From Xanthobacteraceae bacterium (GTDB lineage: Bacteria; Pseudomonadota; Alphaproteobacteria; Rhizobiales; Xanthobacteraceae): DNA of 64,000 nt. The stretch spans positions 372,001-436,000 of the forward strand of contig JALHMF010000002.1 of NCBI GenBank assembly GCA_022844205.1. Direction: 5' to 3'. Below are positions 1-9,720 of this stretch, in pieces. Under the pieces are notes generated by a model. That model did not search any database and was not told where the DNA came from. It worked only from the letters and a program-made list of their open reading frames with translations. The position numbers and the translations under genes are program-made. Position 1 is the first letter of the stretch. Each line of letters begins with the position of its first letter.

Positions 1-874
<874 letters not shown>

Positions 875-875
875 C

Positions 876-1490
876 ATGATCATCACCATCGACGGGCCAG
901 CGGCATCGGGGAAAGGCACGCTTGCGCGGCGCATCGCGGCGCATTTCAAGCTGCCGCATCTCGACACCGGGCTTCTCTATCGAGCCGTTGGAGAAGCGAT
1001 GCTGGCGCAAAGCCTGCCGCTCGACGACGCGGCGGCGGCATCCCGGATCGCGGCCTTGATCGATCTAGCCAAACTCGACCGCAAGCGCCTCTCGGGCGAT
1101 CAGGTGGGCGAAGCCGCATCCCGGGTGGCCGTGATTCCGGGGGTGCGGGCGGCCCTTCTGAAGCTTCAGCAGGATTTCGCCCGCCAGCCGGGAGGAGCGG
1201 TTCTCGACGGCCGGGACACCGGCACGGTCATCGCCCCTAACGCGGATCGCAAATTGTTCTTGACCGCGAGTGCGGAAGTCCGAGCCGAACGGCGCCACCG
1301 GGAACTCGCGGGGCAGGGCGTGGTTGTGACTTATGAGCAGGTGCTGGCCGACATTAAAAAGCGCGACGAGCGCGATCAGAGCCGGCCGCTCGCACCCCTG
1401 AAACCCGCTCCGGATGCGGTCTTGCTCGATACCACCGGTTTGGATATAGAAGCCGCATTCCAAGAGGCTCTGAGCGTGGTCCGCCGCTAA
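876..1490 (+). CDS. cmk: Cytidylate kinase
   Basis: Phosphorylates CMP and dCMP with ATP in pyrimidine nucleotide metabolism. The 204-residue protein opens with IDGPAASGKGTLA (P-loop, residues 5-17), followed by HLDTGLLYRAVG, which contacts the nucleotide, and DGRDTGTVIAP near residue 109, the NMP-binding Asp-Arg-Asp region. The Arg-rich lid, RAERRHRELAGQG, lies near residue 137. It is slightly shorter than the E. coli enzyme (about 227). The ATG lies one base after the aroA stop, and rpsA follows 50 bp later, giving the common aroA-cmk-rpsA order. Confidence 0.96.
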   Translation: MIITIDGPAASGKGTLARRIAAHFKLPHLDTGLLYRAVGEAMLAQSLPLDDAAAASRIAALIDLAKLDRKRLSGDQVGEAASRVAVIPGVRAALLKLQQDFARQPGGAVLDGRDTGTVIAPNADRKLFLTASAEVRAERRHRELAGQGVVVTYEQVLADIKKRDERDQSRPLAPLKPAPDAVLLDTTGLDIEAAFQEALSVVRR

Positions 1491-1540
1491 GAATGGCGCG
1501 GCTTCGAACGCGCTCAAATCACGCCGTTTTAGGAGAATGA

Positions 1541-3244
1541 ATGCCCGCTACCGCTACGCAACCCACTCGTGAGGATTTTGCCGCCCTTCTCGAGGAGTCA
1601 TTTAGCCGTACGAACCTCACCGAAGGTTCGGTCGTTAAAGGCACCATCGTCGCCATCGAAAAAGACATCGCCGTGATCGACATCGGTCTGAAGACCGAAG
1701 GCCGCGTCCCGATGAAGGAATTCGCCGGGCCGGGCCGGGAAGCCGCGCTGAAGGTCGGCGACGAAGTCGAAGTTTTCCTCGACCGCATCGAGAACGCGCT
1801 CGGTGAAGCGGTTCTGTCGCGCGACAAGGCCCGCCGCGAAGAATCCTGGGTCAAGCTCGAGAAGGCTTTCACCGCGAACGAGAAAGTCACGGGCGTCATC
1901 TTCAATCAGGTCAAGGGCGGTTACACCGTCGATCTCGACGGCGCGGTGGCCTTCCTGCCGCGCTCGCAAGTGGACATCCGTCCGATTCGCGACATCGGTC
2001 CCTTGATGCACAACGCGCAGCCGTTTCAGATCCTCAAGATGGATCGCCGGCGTGGCAACATCGTCGTCTCCCGCCGCACCGTGCTCGAGGAAACCCGCGC
2101 CGGTCAGCGTCAGGAACTGGTCTCCAGCCTTGAAGAAGGTCAGGTGATCGACGGCGTGGTGAAAAACATCACCGACTACGGCGCGTTCGTGGATCTCGGC
2201 GGCATCGACGGCCTCCTGCATGTCACCGACATCGCTTGGCGCCGCGTGAACCACCCGACCGAGGTGCTGGCGATCGGCCAGACGGTCAAGGTCAAAATCA
2301 TCAAGATCAATCACGAGACGCACCGCATCTCGCTCGGCATGAAGCAGTTGCAGGGCGATCCGTGGGAAGGCATCGAAGCCAAGTTCCCGGTCGGCTCCAA
2401 GGTCAAGGGCCGCGTCACCAACATCACCGACTACGGCGCGTTCGTGGAACTGGAGCCCGGCATCGAGGGCCTCGTACATGTTTCCGAAATGTCCTGGACG
2501 AAGAAGAACGTCCATCCGGGCAAGATCGTCTCTACCTCGCAGGAAGTGGAAGTCGCCGTGCTCGAAGTGGATTCGGTCAAGCGCCGCATCTCGCTCGGCC
2601 TGAAGCAGACGCTTGCCAATCCTTGGGACTCGTTCGCTGAGAAGCATCCGGTTGGCTCCACCATTGAAGGCGAAGTGAAGAACAAGACCGAGTTCGGTCT
2701 CTTCCTCGGCCTCGAAGGCGAGGTCGATGGCATGGTCCATCTCTCCGACCTCGACTGGAACCGTCCGGGCGAGCAGGCGATCGAGGAATACAAGAAGGGC
2801 GACATGGTCAAGGTCGTCATTCTCGACGTTGACGTCGAGAAAGAACGCATTTCGCTTGGCGTGAAGCAGACACAGGGCGATCCGTTCGCCGATGCCGGCG
2901 ACCTGAAGAAGGGTGCCGTCGTGACCTGCGAAGTGACGGCCGTTTCCGATGCCGGTGTCGATGTGAAGATCATCGGCACCGACTTCACGTCCTTCATCAA
3001 GCGTTCGGACCTCTCCCGCGACCGTGGCGAGCAGCGTGCGGATCGTTTTGCCGTTGGTGAAAAGGTCGATGCCCGCGTCACGCTGTTCGACAAGCGTGCC
3101 CGTAAGGTCTCGGTCTCGATCAAGGCGCTGGAAATCGCCGAGGAGAAGGAAGCGGTCGCCCAATACGGTTCGTCCGATGCGGGCGCCACGCTGGGCGACA
3201 TTCTCGGCACCGCCCTGAAGCGGGCGGGTGGCAAGAAAGAGTGA
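1541..3244 (+). CDS. rpsA: 30S ribosomal protein S1
   Basis: A 567-residue mRNA-binding ribosomal protein that brings mRNA to the 30S subunit. S1/OB-fold repeats can be read along the chain. The clearest begin near residues 27, 199 (EGQVIDGVVKNITDYGAFVD), 284 (VGSKVKGRVTNITDYGAFVE), 371 (VGSTIEGEVKNKTEFGLFLG) and 457; a weaker one lies near 112. Repeats three and four are almost the same and carry the typical YGAFV-DGL-H-S/T-D core. A strong ribosome-binding site, AGGAG at 1531-1535, precedes the ATG. A strong intrinsic terminator follows at 3268. Strand-shadow open frames cover the gene because of its biased codon use; they are not genes. Confidence 0.98.
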   Translation: MPATATQPTREDFAALLEESFSRTNLTEGSVVKGTIVAIEKDIAVIDIGLKTEGRVPMKEFAGPGREAALKVGDEVEVFLDRIENALGEAVLSRDKARREESWVKLEKAFTANEKVTGVIFNQVKGGYTVDLDGAVAFLPRSQVDIRPIRDIGPLMHNAQPFQILKMDRRRGNIVVSRRTVLEETRAGQRQELVSSLEEGQVIDGVVKNITDYGAFVDLGGIDGLLHVTDIAWRRVNHPTEVLAIGQTVKVKIIKINHETHRISLGMKQLQGDPWEGIEAKFPVGSKVKGRVTNITDYGAFVELEPGIEGLVHVSEMSWTKKNVHPGKIVSTSQEVEVAVLEVDSVKRRISLGLKQTLANPWDSFAEKHPVGSTIEGEVKNKTEFGLFLGLEGEVDGMVHLSDLDWNRPGEQAIEEYKKGDMVKVVILDVDVEKERISLGVKQTQGDPFADAGDLKKGAVVTCEVTAVSDAGVDVKIIGTDFTSFIKRSDLSRDRGEQRADRFAVGEKVDARVTLFDKRARKVSVSIKALEIAEEKEAVAQYGSSDAGATLGDILGTALKRAGGKKE

Positions 3245-3267
3245 ACTTCTTCGTGATTTGAAGGTTG

Positions 3268-3299
3268 AACGGCCGGCATAAGCCGGCCGTTTTCTTTTC
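3268..3299 (+). terminator. Intrinsic terminator of rpsA
   Basis: Perfect 10-bp stem AACGGCCGGC / GCCGGCCGTT (3268-3277 and 3282-3291) with an ATAA loop, followed by TTTCTTTT. It starts 23 bp after the rpsA stop and separates the aroA-cmk-rpsA unit from sppA. Confidence 0.93.
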
Positions 3300-3382
3300 G
3301 ATTACCGCGTTTATGCCCGCGCCTTGAAGGCGCCATGTGCCCGGCGCTAGTTTCGGCCAAATTTCCCTATCGGAGGATCGCC

Positions 3383-4357
3383 ATGTCCCTCAACGCTGAC
3401 AGCATCATCGACCGGCGCCGCCTGCGCCGGAAACTCGTTCTCTGGCGTGGCCTGGCGCTGGTCGCGGCCGTCGTCGCGATTGCCGGCATCTACCGCTTCG
3501 CCGGGGGCAGCGCCTATATCGGCGAGCAGAGCCCGCACGTCGCGCGCATCACCGTCGGCGGACTGATTCGAAACGACCGGAAACGGCTGGAGATGCTGGA
3601 GAAGATCGCAAATTCCGGCGCCAAGGCGTTGATCGTGACCATCGACAGCCCGGGCGGGACAGTCGCGGGCTCCGAGGCGCTCTATGCGGGGCTTCGCCGA
3701 TTCGCGGAAAAGAAACCGGTTGTAGCGGTGGTCGAGGGAGCAGCCGCGTCCGGCGCCTACATCACGGCGATCGCCGCCGATCATATCGTCGCGCCGCGTA
3801 ACGCGATCATCGGATCGATCGGCGTGATCTTCCAGTATCCGAATTTGCACGAGTTGCTGAAGAGCGTCGGCGTCACCGTCGAGGAGATCAAGTCTTCGCC
3901 GCTGAAAGCCGCACCCAACGGCTACGAGCCGACCAGCCCCGAAGCCCGTGCCGCAGTGCGCGGCCTCGTCCTCGACAGCTACGGCTGGTTCAAGGACCTC
4001 GTGCGCGAGCGCCGCAACCTCGACCCAAAGCTCCTCGAAGCCGCCGCCGACGGGCGAGTCTTCACCGCCCATCAGGCTTTACCGCTCCGTCTCATCGACC
4101 AGATCGGCGACGAGCGCGCGGCCCGCGAATGGCTCGCGAATAACAAAGACGTAGCCAAGAATCTGAAAATCCGCGACTGGCGCACGCGCGCGCTCGGTTC
4201 CGAATTCCGCTGGCTTTCGACGCTCGCCTCCGTGCTGGAACTTGCCGGCATGCATTCGCTCGCTTCATTCGTCGGGAGCGACGCTCTGGCGGGCGCCGCC
4301 GCGCGGGCACAACTTGACGGGCTTCTAGCGCTCTGGCAGCCTCCCTTTGCGGAATGA
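3383..4357 (+). CDS. sppA: Signal peptide peptidase SppA, single-domain (S49) type
   Basis: Membrane-anchored serine protease that degrades cleaved signal peptides. From the ATG at 3383, preceded by CGGAGG at 3371-3376, the protein has 324 residues; a longer in-frame start at 3335 lacks a ribosome-binding site. A basic N-terminus (RRRLRRK) is followed by one membrane segment at about residues 19-38. The S49 fold follows: VTIDSPGGTVAGSE near 86-98, GAAASGAYITA with the probable nucleophile Ser123, and SSPLKAAPNGYEP with the probable general base Lys175. Length and layout match the short 36K-type SppA, not the double-length E. coli enzyme. It ends 54 bp before ihfB. Confidence 0.93.
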   Translation: MSLNADSIIDRRRLRRKLVLWRGLALVAAVVAIAGIYRFAGGSAYIGEQSPHVARITVGGLIRNDRKRLEMLEKIANSGAKALIVTIDSPGGTVAGSEALYAGLRRFAEKKPVVAVVEGAAASGAYITAIAADHIVAPRNAIIGSIGVIFQYPNLHELLKSVGVTVEEIKSSPLKAAPNGYEPTSPEARAAVRGLVLDSYGWFKDLVRERRNLDPKLLEAAADGRVFTAHQALPLRLIDQIGDERAAREWLANNKDVAKNLKIRDWRTRALGSEFRWLSTLASVLELAGMHSLASFVGSDALAGAAARAQLDGLLALWQPPFAE

Positions 4358-4411
4358 TTGAGGCAACCCGTTTGTTTCATTTGGGTTTTTGCTCCGAGGG
4401 CGGCCGGAACA

Positions 4412-4702
4412 ATGATCAAGTCGGAACTCGTGCAGCGGATTGCTGAAGCCAATCCGCATCTCTACCAGCGCGACGTAGAAAACATCATCGATGCGATCCT
4501 GGACGAAGTCACGCGCGCGCTCGCACGCGGCGATCGCGTGGAACTGCGCGGTTTCGGCGCCTTCTCGGTAAAGTCGCGGCCCGCCCGCACCGGCAGAAAT
4601 CCGCGTACCGGCGCGCAGGTGAAGGTCATGGAAAAGGTCGTTCCCTACTTCAAGACCGGTAAGGAGATGCGCGAACGTCTCAACCGCCGCGCGGGCAAGT
4701 AA
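4412..4702 (+). CDS. ihfB: Integration host factor subunit beta
   Basis: DNA-bending protein of 96 residues from the ATG at 4412 ([15 protein letters not shown]); an upstream in-frame start at 4358 adds sequence with no match to the family. IHF-beta pairs with IHF-alpha and bends DNA at promoters, origins and recombination sites. The chain shows the HU/IHF layout: N-terminal helices, then [27 protein letters not shown] at the arm tip with the intercalating Pro, and a C-terminal helix ([11 protein letters not shown]). It lies between sppA and the LapA-domain gene, the usual order rpsA-ihfB-lapA-trpF. Confidence 0.96.
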   Translation: MIKSELVQRIAEANPHLYQRDVENIIDAILDEVTRALARGDRVELRGFGAFSVKSRPARTGRNPRTGAQVKVMEKVVPYFKTGKEMRERLNRRAGK

Positions 4703-4768
4703 CCGTTCGGTTCACCCGCGGGGTGGCCGCTTCGTTTTAAAAAGCTGAGAGACATTGGACTCTCGATC

Positions 4769-5116
4769 ATGCGCAAACTGCTGTTCTGGATCGTCGTCGC
4801 GCCGTTTGCCCTGATCTTTGTGCTGTTTGCCGTCGCGAACCGGCAGTGGGTTACCGTGTCGCTCGACCCATTTTCGCGCGAGGCACCGGCTTACGCGATG
4901 AGCATGCCGCTCTTTCTCGTCATCCTCGGCTCGCTGTTTGCAGGGGTCCTGATCGGCGGTCTGGTCGTTTCCTTCGGCAAAATGCGCTGGCGCATGGCCG
5001 CGCTAAAAGCCGAGCGCGATATGAGCCGCCTGAAAGACGAGACCGAGCGCGCCAAGGCCGACTATTTCTCCAGCGGCCGCGACCTCACCCGCATGAACGA
5101 CCGGATCGCGAACTAA
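4769..5116 (+). CDS. LapA-domain (DUF1049) membrane protein
   Basis: A 115-residue inner-membrane protein of the LapA/DUF1049 family; E. coli LapA works with LapB in controlling lipopolysaccharide synthesis through LpxC. Two hydrophobic segments are seen, about residues 4-24 (LLFWIVVAPFALIFVLFAVA) and 44-66. Between them is the typical NRQWVTVSLDPF motif, and after them a charged coiled-coil tail. The family and place (between ihfB and trpF) are conserved in rhizobia. A direct role in lipopolysaccharide control here is inference: the cytoplasmic partner LapB is not in the window. Confidence 0.85.
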   Translation: MRKLLFWIVVAPFALIFVLFAVANRQWVTVSLDPFSREAPAYAMSMPLFLVILGSLFAGVLIGGLVVSFGKMRWRMAALKAERDMSRLKDETERAKADYFSSGRDLTRMNDRIAN

Positions 5117-5119
5117 TCC

Positions 5120-6073
5120 GTGCGGTTCATCTCCGCGGCGGAAATCGATTCCGGGTTTGATTTTCCAGCACTCATCGATGCGCTCCGCGACGCCTTCCGG
5201 GCGGATGTCACGATCCCCGAGCGGCATCATCATTACATCCCGCGCCCCGAGCACGAGGCGACGATCCTCATCATGCCGGCCTGGACCGGCGGCGAGAGCG
5301 ACGCCTTCGTCGGCATCAAGGTCATCACGATCTTTCCGGAGAATCTCGCCAAGGGGATTCCGAGTCTCACTGGGAATTATCTTTTGCTGGCGGGGGACTC
5401 CGGTCTTCCATTGGCAGTCATGGACGGCGGCATTCTTACCCGCTGGCGGACGGCAGCGGCTTCCGCGCTCGCCTCGACATATCTCGCGCGTGAGGACGCA
5501 AGCAGTCATCTAATCGTCGGCGCCGGAGCGCTGGCTCCTTACTTTGCCCGCGCCCATGCAAGCGTACGTCCGATCCGGCAGACGTTGGTGTGGAATCGCA
5601 CAGCCGATCGCGCGAATGCCGTGGCAGCGGAAATGAACAGGCACGGACTGAATGCCCGCGCCGTTCCCGATCTCGAGAAGGCCGTCGGCGAAGCCGATAT
5701 CGTGACCTGCGTCACCGGTGCGCAAAGCCCGGTACTATTCGGAAAATGGCTTAAGCCCGGCGTGCATGTGGATCTTGTCGGCGCCTTCAAGCCGGCGATG
5801 CGCGAGTCCGACGACGAAGTGATCCGCCGTTCGCGCATCTTCGTAGATACCCATCATGCGCTGCATGAGCCTGGCGACCTGATCGAGCCGCTGCGGGACG
5901 AGGTCATCAGCGAGGCTGATATCCAGGGCGATCTATTCGAGCTTTGCCGGGGCGAAGTGAAAGGCCGCGGGGGACGGGACGAGATCACACTGTTCAAATC
6001 GGTGGGCACGGCACTCGAAGATCTGGCTGCGGCCATACTCGCCTGGAAACGGCTCGGAATAGCCGCGCGCTAG
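5120..6073 (+). CDS. Ornithine cyclodeaminase / mu-crystallin family protein
   Basis: 317 residues starting at GTG 5120, three bases after the preceding stop, so translation may be coupled. The family contains NAD(P)-dependent enzymes: ornithine cyclodeaminase, alanine dehydrogenase, ketimine reductases. Family marks are FVGIKVITIFPENLAKGIPS near residue 72, GNYLLLAGDSGLPLAVMDGG, TRWRTAAASALASTYLA (the Arg contacts the carboxylate), a Rossmann segment at about 130-160 (LIVGAGALAPYFARAH), and HVDLVGAFKPAMRESDDEV near 210. The substrate cannot be told from the sequence. No proline or arginine gene is nearby; its place just before trpF is probably incidental. Confidence 0.85.
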   Translation: MRFISAAEIDSGFDFPALIDALRDAFRADVTIPERHHHYIPRPEHEATILIMPAWTGGESDAFVGIKVITIFPENLAKGIPSLTGNYLLLAGDSGLPLAVMDGGILTRWRTAAASALASTYLAREDASSHLIVGAGALAPYFARAHASVRPIRQTLVWNRTADRANAVAAEMNRHGLNARAVPDLEKAVGEADIVTCVTGAQSPVLFGKWLKPGVHVDLVGAFKPAMRESDDEVIRRSRIFVDTHHALHEPGDLIEPLRDEVISEADIQGDLFELCRGEVKGRGGRDEITLFKSVGTALEDLAAAILAWKRLGIAAR

Positions 6074-6112
6074 TCCGGTAGACAAGCGGCCTAGCCCGTG
6101 TCATCGAAAAGC

Positions 6113-6775
6113 ATGGTGGAGATCAAAATCTGCGGGATCAACGACTTAGCTGCGATGGAAGCGGCCGTGGGAGCGGGCGCCGATTACGTCGGGCTGGTGT
6201 TTTTCCCGCCTAGTCCACGCGCGGTTTCGCTGCCTGACGCGGCGAAATTCGCCGATATAGCGCGCGGCCGCGCCAAGGTTGTCGCGCTGACGGTCGATGC
6301 TGACGACGCGTTGCTGGAAGGAATTTTCAAGGAAGTCTCGCCGGATATCCTGCAACTGCATGGCCGCGAAAGCATGGAGCGCGTTTCCGCCTTGAAGGCC
6401 CGCTACGGACGTCCGATGATGAAGGCGCTGCCGATTGCCTCTGAAAAGGATTTGCGCGCGGCCGAACAATACGCCGCCGTGTCGGACTGGATCCTGTTCG
6501 ATGCGCAGCCGCCGAAGGACGCAACCCGGCCGGGCGGCCACGGCAAGTCGTTCGATTGGAATTTGCTCGCCAGCATGAAGCGTACAAGACCGATCATGCT
6601 GTCCGGCGGTCTCGATCCCTCGAATGTCGCCGCTGCAATCGCGACGGTGCATCCCGATGCGGTCGATGTTTCATCCGGCGTTGAAGACGCGCCCGGCATG
6701 AAGGACGCGGCGAAGATCAAGGCGTTTGTCGCGAATGCGCGGGCAGCGGCCCAGAAACTGGAGAAAGCGTCATGA
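6113..6775 (+). CDS. trpF: Phosphoribosylanthranilate isomerase
   Basis: Third step of tryptophan synthesis: rearranges N-(5-phosphoribosyl)anthranilate to CdRP. A TIM-barrel protein of 220 residues from ATG 6113; a GTG at 6098 would add five residues. Motifs: [10 protein letters not shown] (catalytic Cys in the first strand), [31 protein letters not shown] (catalytic Asp), [10 protein letters not shown] and [15 protein letters not shown] at the phosphate-binding end. Its TGA overlaps the trpB ATG (ATGA), a sign of translational coupling in a trpF-trpB-trpA unit. Confidence 0.96.
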   Translation: MVEIKICGINDLAAMEAAVGAGADYVGLVFFPPSPRAVSLPDAAKFADIARGRAKVVALTVDADDALLEGIFKEVSPDILQLHGRESMERVSALKARYGRPMMKALPIASEKDLRAAEQYAAVSDWILFDAQPPKDATRPGGHGKSFDWNLLASMKRTRPIMLSGGLDPSNVAAAIATVHPDAVDVSSGVEDAPGMKDAAKIKAFVANARAAAQKLEKAS

Positions 6776-7983
6776 ACGTTCATCCGAATTCGCTGCGCAA
6801 CGGTCCCGACGATCGTGGACACTTCGGCATTTACGGCGGCCGCTTCGTCGCCGAAACGCTGATGCCGCTGATCCTCGAACTGGAGAAGGCGTACAACGAC
6901 GCCAAGGCCGATCCGGCATTCCACGCCGAAATGAACGGCTATCTCACGCATTATGTCGGCCGCCCTTCGCCGCTCTACTTCGCCGAGCGCATGACCGAGC
7001 ATCTCAAGGGCGCGAAGATTTATTTCAAGCGCGAGGAGCTGAACCATACCGGCGCGCACAAGGTGAACAACGTGCTCGGCCAGATCATGGTCGCGCGCCG
7101 CATGGGCAAGAAGCGCATCATCGCGGAAACGGGTGCGGGCATGCACGGTGTCGCCACGGCGACGCTCTGCGCGCGCTTCGGGCTTGAATGCATTGTTTAC
7201 ATGGGTGCGGTCGACGTCGAGCGGCAGAAGCCGAATGTTTTCAGAATGAAAATGCTCGGCGCCGAAGTGCGGCCCGTTGTTTCTGGGTCGAAGACGCTGA
7301 AGGACGCGATGAACGAGGCGCTGCGCGACTGGGTGACGAACGTCTCGGATACATTTTATTGCATCGGCACGGTCGCCGGCCCGCATCCCTATCCGGCGAT
7401 GGTGCGCGATTTCCAGTGCGTGATTGGCCGAGAAACGCGCGAGCAGATGATGGCAGCGGAGGGTCGCCTGCCGGATTCGCTCGTCGCTTGCATCGGGGGC
7501 GGCTCGAACGCGATGGGCCTCTTCCACCCGTTTCTCGACGACAAGGACATCGAAATCTACGGCGTCGAAGCGGCGGGTCATGGACTCGACAAACAGCATG
7601 CCGCCTCGATCGCGGGCGGCAAGCCCGGCGTGCTGCACGGCAATCGCACTTATCTCTTGATGGACTCCGACGGGCAGATCGCCGAGGCGCATTCCATTTC
7701 CGCGGGCCTCGATTATCCCGGCATCGGGCCGGAGCACGCCTGGCTCAGCGACATGGGCCGGGTGAAATTTCTGTCAGCCACGGACGACGAAGCGGTCGCG
7801 GCGCTGCAGCTTTGCAGCAAGCTCGAAGGCATCATTCCGGCACTCGAGCCCGCCCATGCGCTGGCGCAGGTCATGAGGCTCGCGCCGAAGAAGCCGAAGG
7901 ATCATCTCATGGTGATCAATATTTCCGGCCGTGGCGACAAGGATCTGGATGCGGTCGCGCAGTATCTGGAAACCAAAAAATGA
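6772..7983 (+). CDS. trpB: Tryptophan synthase beta chain
   Basis: PLP enzyme that condenses indole with serine; forms an alpha2-beta2 complex with TrpA. 403 residues. The PLP lysine is in [15 protein letters not shown] (about residue 97). [13 protein letters not shown] holds the catalytic Glu. [12 protein letters not shown] is the phosphate-binding loop, and [11 protein letters not shown] forms part of the communication region. The start overlaps the trpF stop and the stop overlaps the trpA start, both by ATGA. Confidence 0.98.
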   Translation: MNVHPNSLRNGPDDRGHFGIYGGRFVAETLMPLILELEKAYNDAKADPAFHAEMNGYLTHYVGRPSPLYFAERMTEHLKGAKIYFKREELNHTGAHKVNNVLGQIMVARRMGKKRIIAETGAGMHGVATATLCARFGLECIVYMGAVDVERQKPNVFRMKMLGAEVRPVVSGSKTLKDAMNEALRDWVTNVSDTFYCIGTVAGPHPYPAMVRDFQCVIGRETREQMMAAEGRLPDSLVACIGGGSNAMGLFHPFLDDKDIEIYGVEAAGHGLDKQHAASIAGGKPGVLHGNRTYLLMDSDGQIAEAHSISAGLDYPGIGPEHAWLSDMGRVKFLSATDDEAVAALQLCSKLEGIIPALEPAHALAQVMRLAPKKPKDHLMVINISGRGDKDLDAVAQYLETKK

Positions 7984-8825
7984 CCGCGCGCATCGACCAG
8001 CGCTTTGCTGATCTTGCGCGCGAAGGCCGCGCGGGGCTTGTTACCTTTATCATGGCCGGCGATCCGGATTATTCAACGTCGCTCGCGATCGCGAAGGCAT
8101 TGCCGGGAGCGGGCGCCGACATCATCGAATTGGGAATGCCCTTCACCGATCCGATGGCGGACGGGCCTGCCATTCAGGCCGCCGGACTGCGTGCGTTGAA
8201 GGCCGGTCAGAACATGCTGAAGACGCTCGAGCTTGTGCGCGATTTTCGCAAGACGGACAGCGCTACCCCGATCGTGCTGATGGGTTACTACAATCCGATC
8301 TACGTCTACGGCGTCGAGAAATTTCTGAAGGATGCGAATGCCGCCGGCGTCGATGGGCTGATCGTCGTCGACCTCCCGCCGGAAGAAGACGAAGAGCTTT
8401 GCATTCCGGCGATGCAGTCGGGTCTTGCGTTCATCCGGCTCGCGACCCCCACCACCGACGACAAGCGCCTGCCGGCGGTGCTGAAGAATACATCGGGCTT
8501 CGTTTATTACGTCTCGATCACCGGCATCACGGGAGCCGCGACACCGGAAACCTCCAAGGTTTCGGGCGCGGTGGCGCGGATCAAGCGTCACACCAAACTC
8601 CCGATTGCCGTCGGTTTTGGTGTCCGCACCGCCGAACATGCGCGCGGCATCGCGGAAGGTGCCGGTGCCGATGCCGTGGTCGTTGGCTCGGCGCTGGTCG
8701 ACGCGGTGCGCGGCAGCCTCGACAAGGATGGCCGCGCCAGCGCCCACACCGTTCAGGCTGCTACCGCTCTCGTCTCAACCCTTGCTTCCGGTGTAAAGTC
8801 CGCGCGGCGGATGGCGGCGGAGTAA
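7980..8825 (+). CDS. trpA: Tryptophan synthase alpha chain
   Basis: Cleaves indole-3-glycerol phosphate and passes indole to TrpB through the tunnel. 281 residues from ATG 7980, which overlaps the trpB stop. The TIM barrel shows [19 protein letters not shown], which holds catalytic Glu (IELG) and Asp (FTDPMADG), then [33 protein letters not shown] and the phosphate loop [11 protein letters not shown] longer open frame on the same strand starting at 7188 is only an out-of-frame run through trpB that merges into trpA. Confidence 0.97.
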   Translation: MTARIDQRFADLAREGRAGLVTFIMAGDPDYSTSLAIAKALPGAGADIIELGMPFTDPMADGPAIQAAGLRALKAGQNMLKTLELVRDFRKTDSATPIVLMGYYNPIYVYGVEKFLKDANAAGVDGLIVVDLPPEEDEELCIPAMQSGLAFIRLATPTTDDKRLPAVLKNTSGFVYYVSITGITGAATPETSKVSGAVARIKRHTKLPIAVGFGVRTAEHARGIAEGAGADAVVVGSALVDAVRGSLDKDGRASAHTVQAATALVSTLASGVKSARRMAAE

Positions 8826-8829
8826 TTGC

Positions 8830-9720
8830 ATGAACTGGATCTCGAACGCTGTTCCGAAAATCCGCAATCTCCTTCAGCGCCGCGACGTCAAGGAAAATCT
8901 CTGGATCAAGTGTCCGGAAAGCGGCCAGCTCGTCTTCCATAAGGACGTCGAAGCGAACCAGTGGGTGATCCCCGGCTCGAACTATCACATGCGCATGAGC
9001 GCCACCGCGCGCCTGAAATCGATGTTCGACGGCGAGACCTGGTTCGACATCGCTGTCCCCGACGTGCCGGTGGACCCGCTGAAATTCCGCGACGAGCGCC
9101 GCTATACGGATCGCCTGAAGGATGCGCGCACGAAGACCGGACTGAACGATGCGGTAAAGCTTGGCTTCGGCCGCATGGAAGGCCTGCCGGTCGTGATCGC
9201 CGTACAGGATTTCGACTTCATGGGCGGCTCGCTCGGCATGGCGGCGGGCGAGGCTGTGGTCAAAGGATTGCAGACCGCCGTCGAAAAGAAGTCGCCGTTC
9301 ATATTGTTCGCGGCGTCCGGCGGCGCACGCATGCAGGAAGGGGTGCTCTCGCTAATGCAGCTTCCGCGCACGACCGTCGGCGTGCAGATGCTGCGTGAGG
9401 CGAAGAAGCCCTACATCGTGGTGCTGACCAACCCGACAACGGGGGGCGTTACCGCTTCCTATGCGATGCTAGGCGATGTGCAGATCGCGGAGCCCGGAGC
9501 CCTCATCGGCTTCGCGGGCCCGCGCGTGATTGAGCAGACGATCCGCGAAAAATTGCCTGTGGGATTTCAGCGTGCCGAATACCTGCGCGATCACGGCATG
9601 GTGGATCTCGTGGTCCACCGCCACGAGATGCGGGCGACGATTTCCCGTCTCTGCCGCGTGCTGACGAAGCAGCCCTCGGAGCCGACACCCGACCAGTTGC
9701 TCCTGACGGGGGCCGTTTGA
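8830..9720 (+). CDS. accD: Acetyl-CoA carboxylase carboxyltransferase subunit beta
   Basis: Carboxyltransferase beta subunit that works with AccA to move CO2 from biotin to acetyl-CoA, giving malonyl-CoA for fatty-acid synthesis. 296 residues. The crotonase-like core is intact: [61 protein letters not shown]. The N-terminal zinc-ribbon is degenerate: where E. coli AccD has two Cys-x-x-Cys pairs, this protein has KCPESG and [10 protein letters not shown], leaving one cysteine. I recall the same loss in related Rhizobiales, so it is probably a lineage trait and not a sequencing error. It lies 4 bp after trpA, and its stop overlaps the folC start. Confidence 0.96.
   Translation: MNWISNAVPKIRNLLQRRDVKENLWIKCPESGQLVFHKDVEANQWVIPGSNYHMRMSATARLKSMFDGETWFDIAVPDVPVDPLKFRDERRYTDRLKDARTKTGLNDAVKLGFGRMEGLPVVIAVQDFDFMGGSLGMAAGEAVVKGLQTAVEKKSPFILFAASGGARMQEGVLSLMQLPRTTVGVQMLREAKKPYIVVLTNPTTGGVTASYAMLGDVQIAEPGALIGFAGPRVIEQTIREKLPVGFQRAEYLRDHGMVDLVVHRHEMRATISRLCRVLTKQPSEPTPDQLLLTGAV

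Noticed and set aside
1598-3163. A 521-codon open frame on the minus strand, opposite rpsA
   Set aside because: It mirrors rpsA codon bias (high-GC, third-position effect) and its translation is a low-complexity Asp/Arg/His-rich string with no family resemblance; rpsA on the plus strand is certain.
6403-7737. 444-codon minus-strand frame opposite trpF-trpB
   Set aside because: Shadow of the trp genes; no domain or start signal, composition rich in Arg, His and Asp as in other GC shadows.
7188-7979. A long plus-strand frame that joins trpB territory to trpA and looks like a fusion
   Set aside because: The first 260 codons are an Arg-rich out-of-frame reading of trpB. trpA starts at ATG 7980 with a clear overlap, so there is no fusion.
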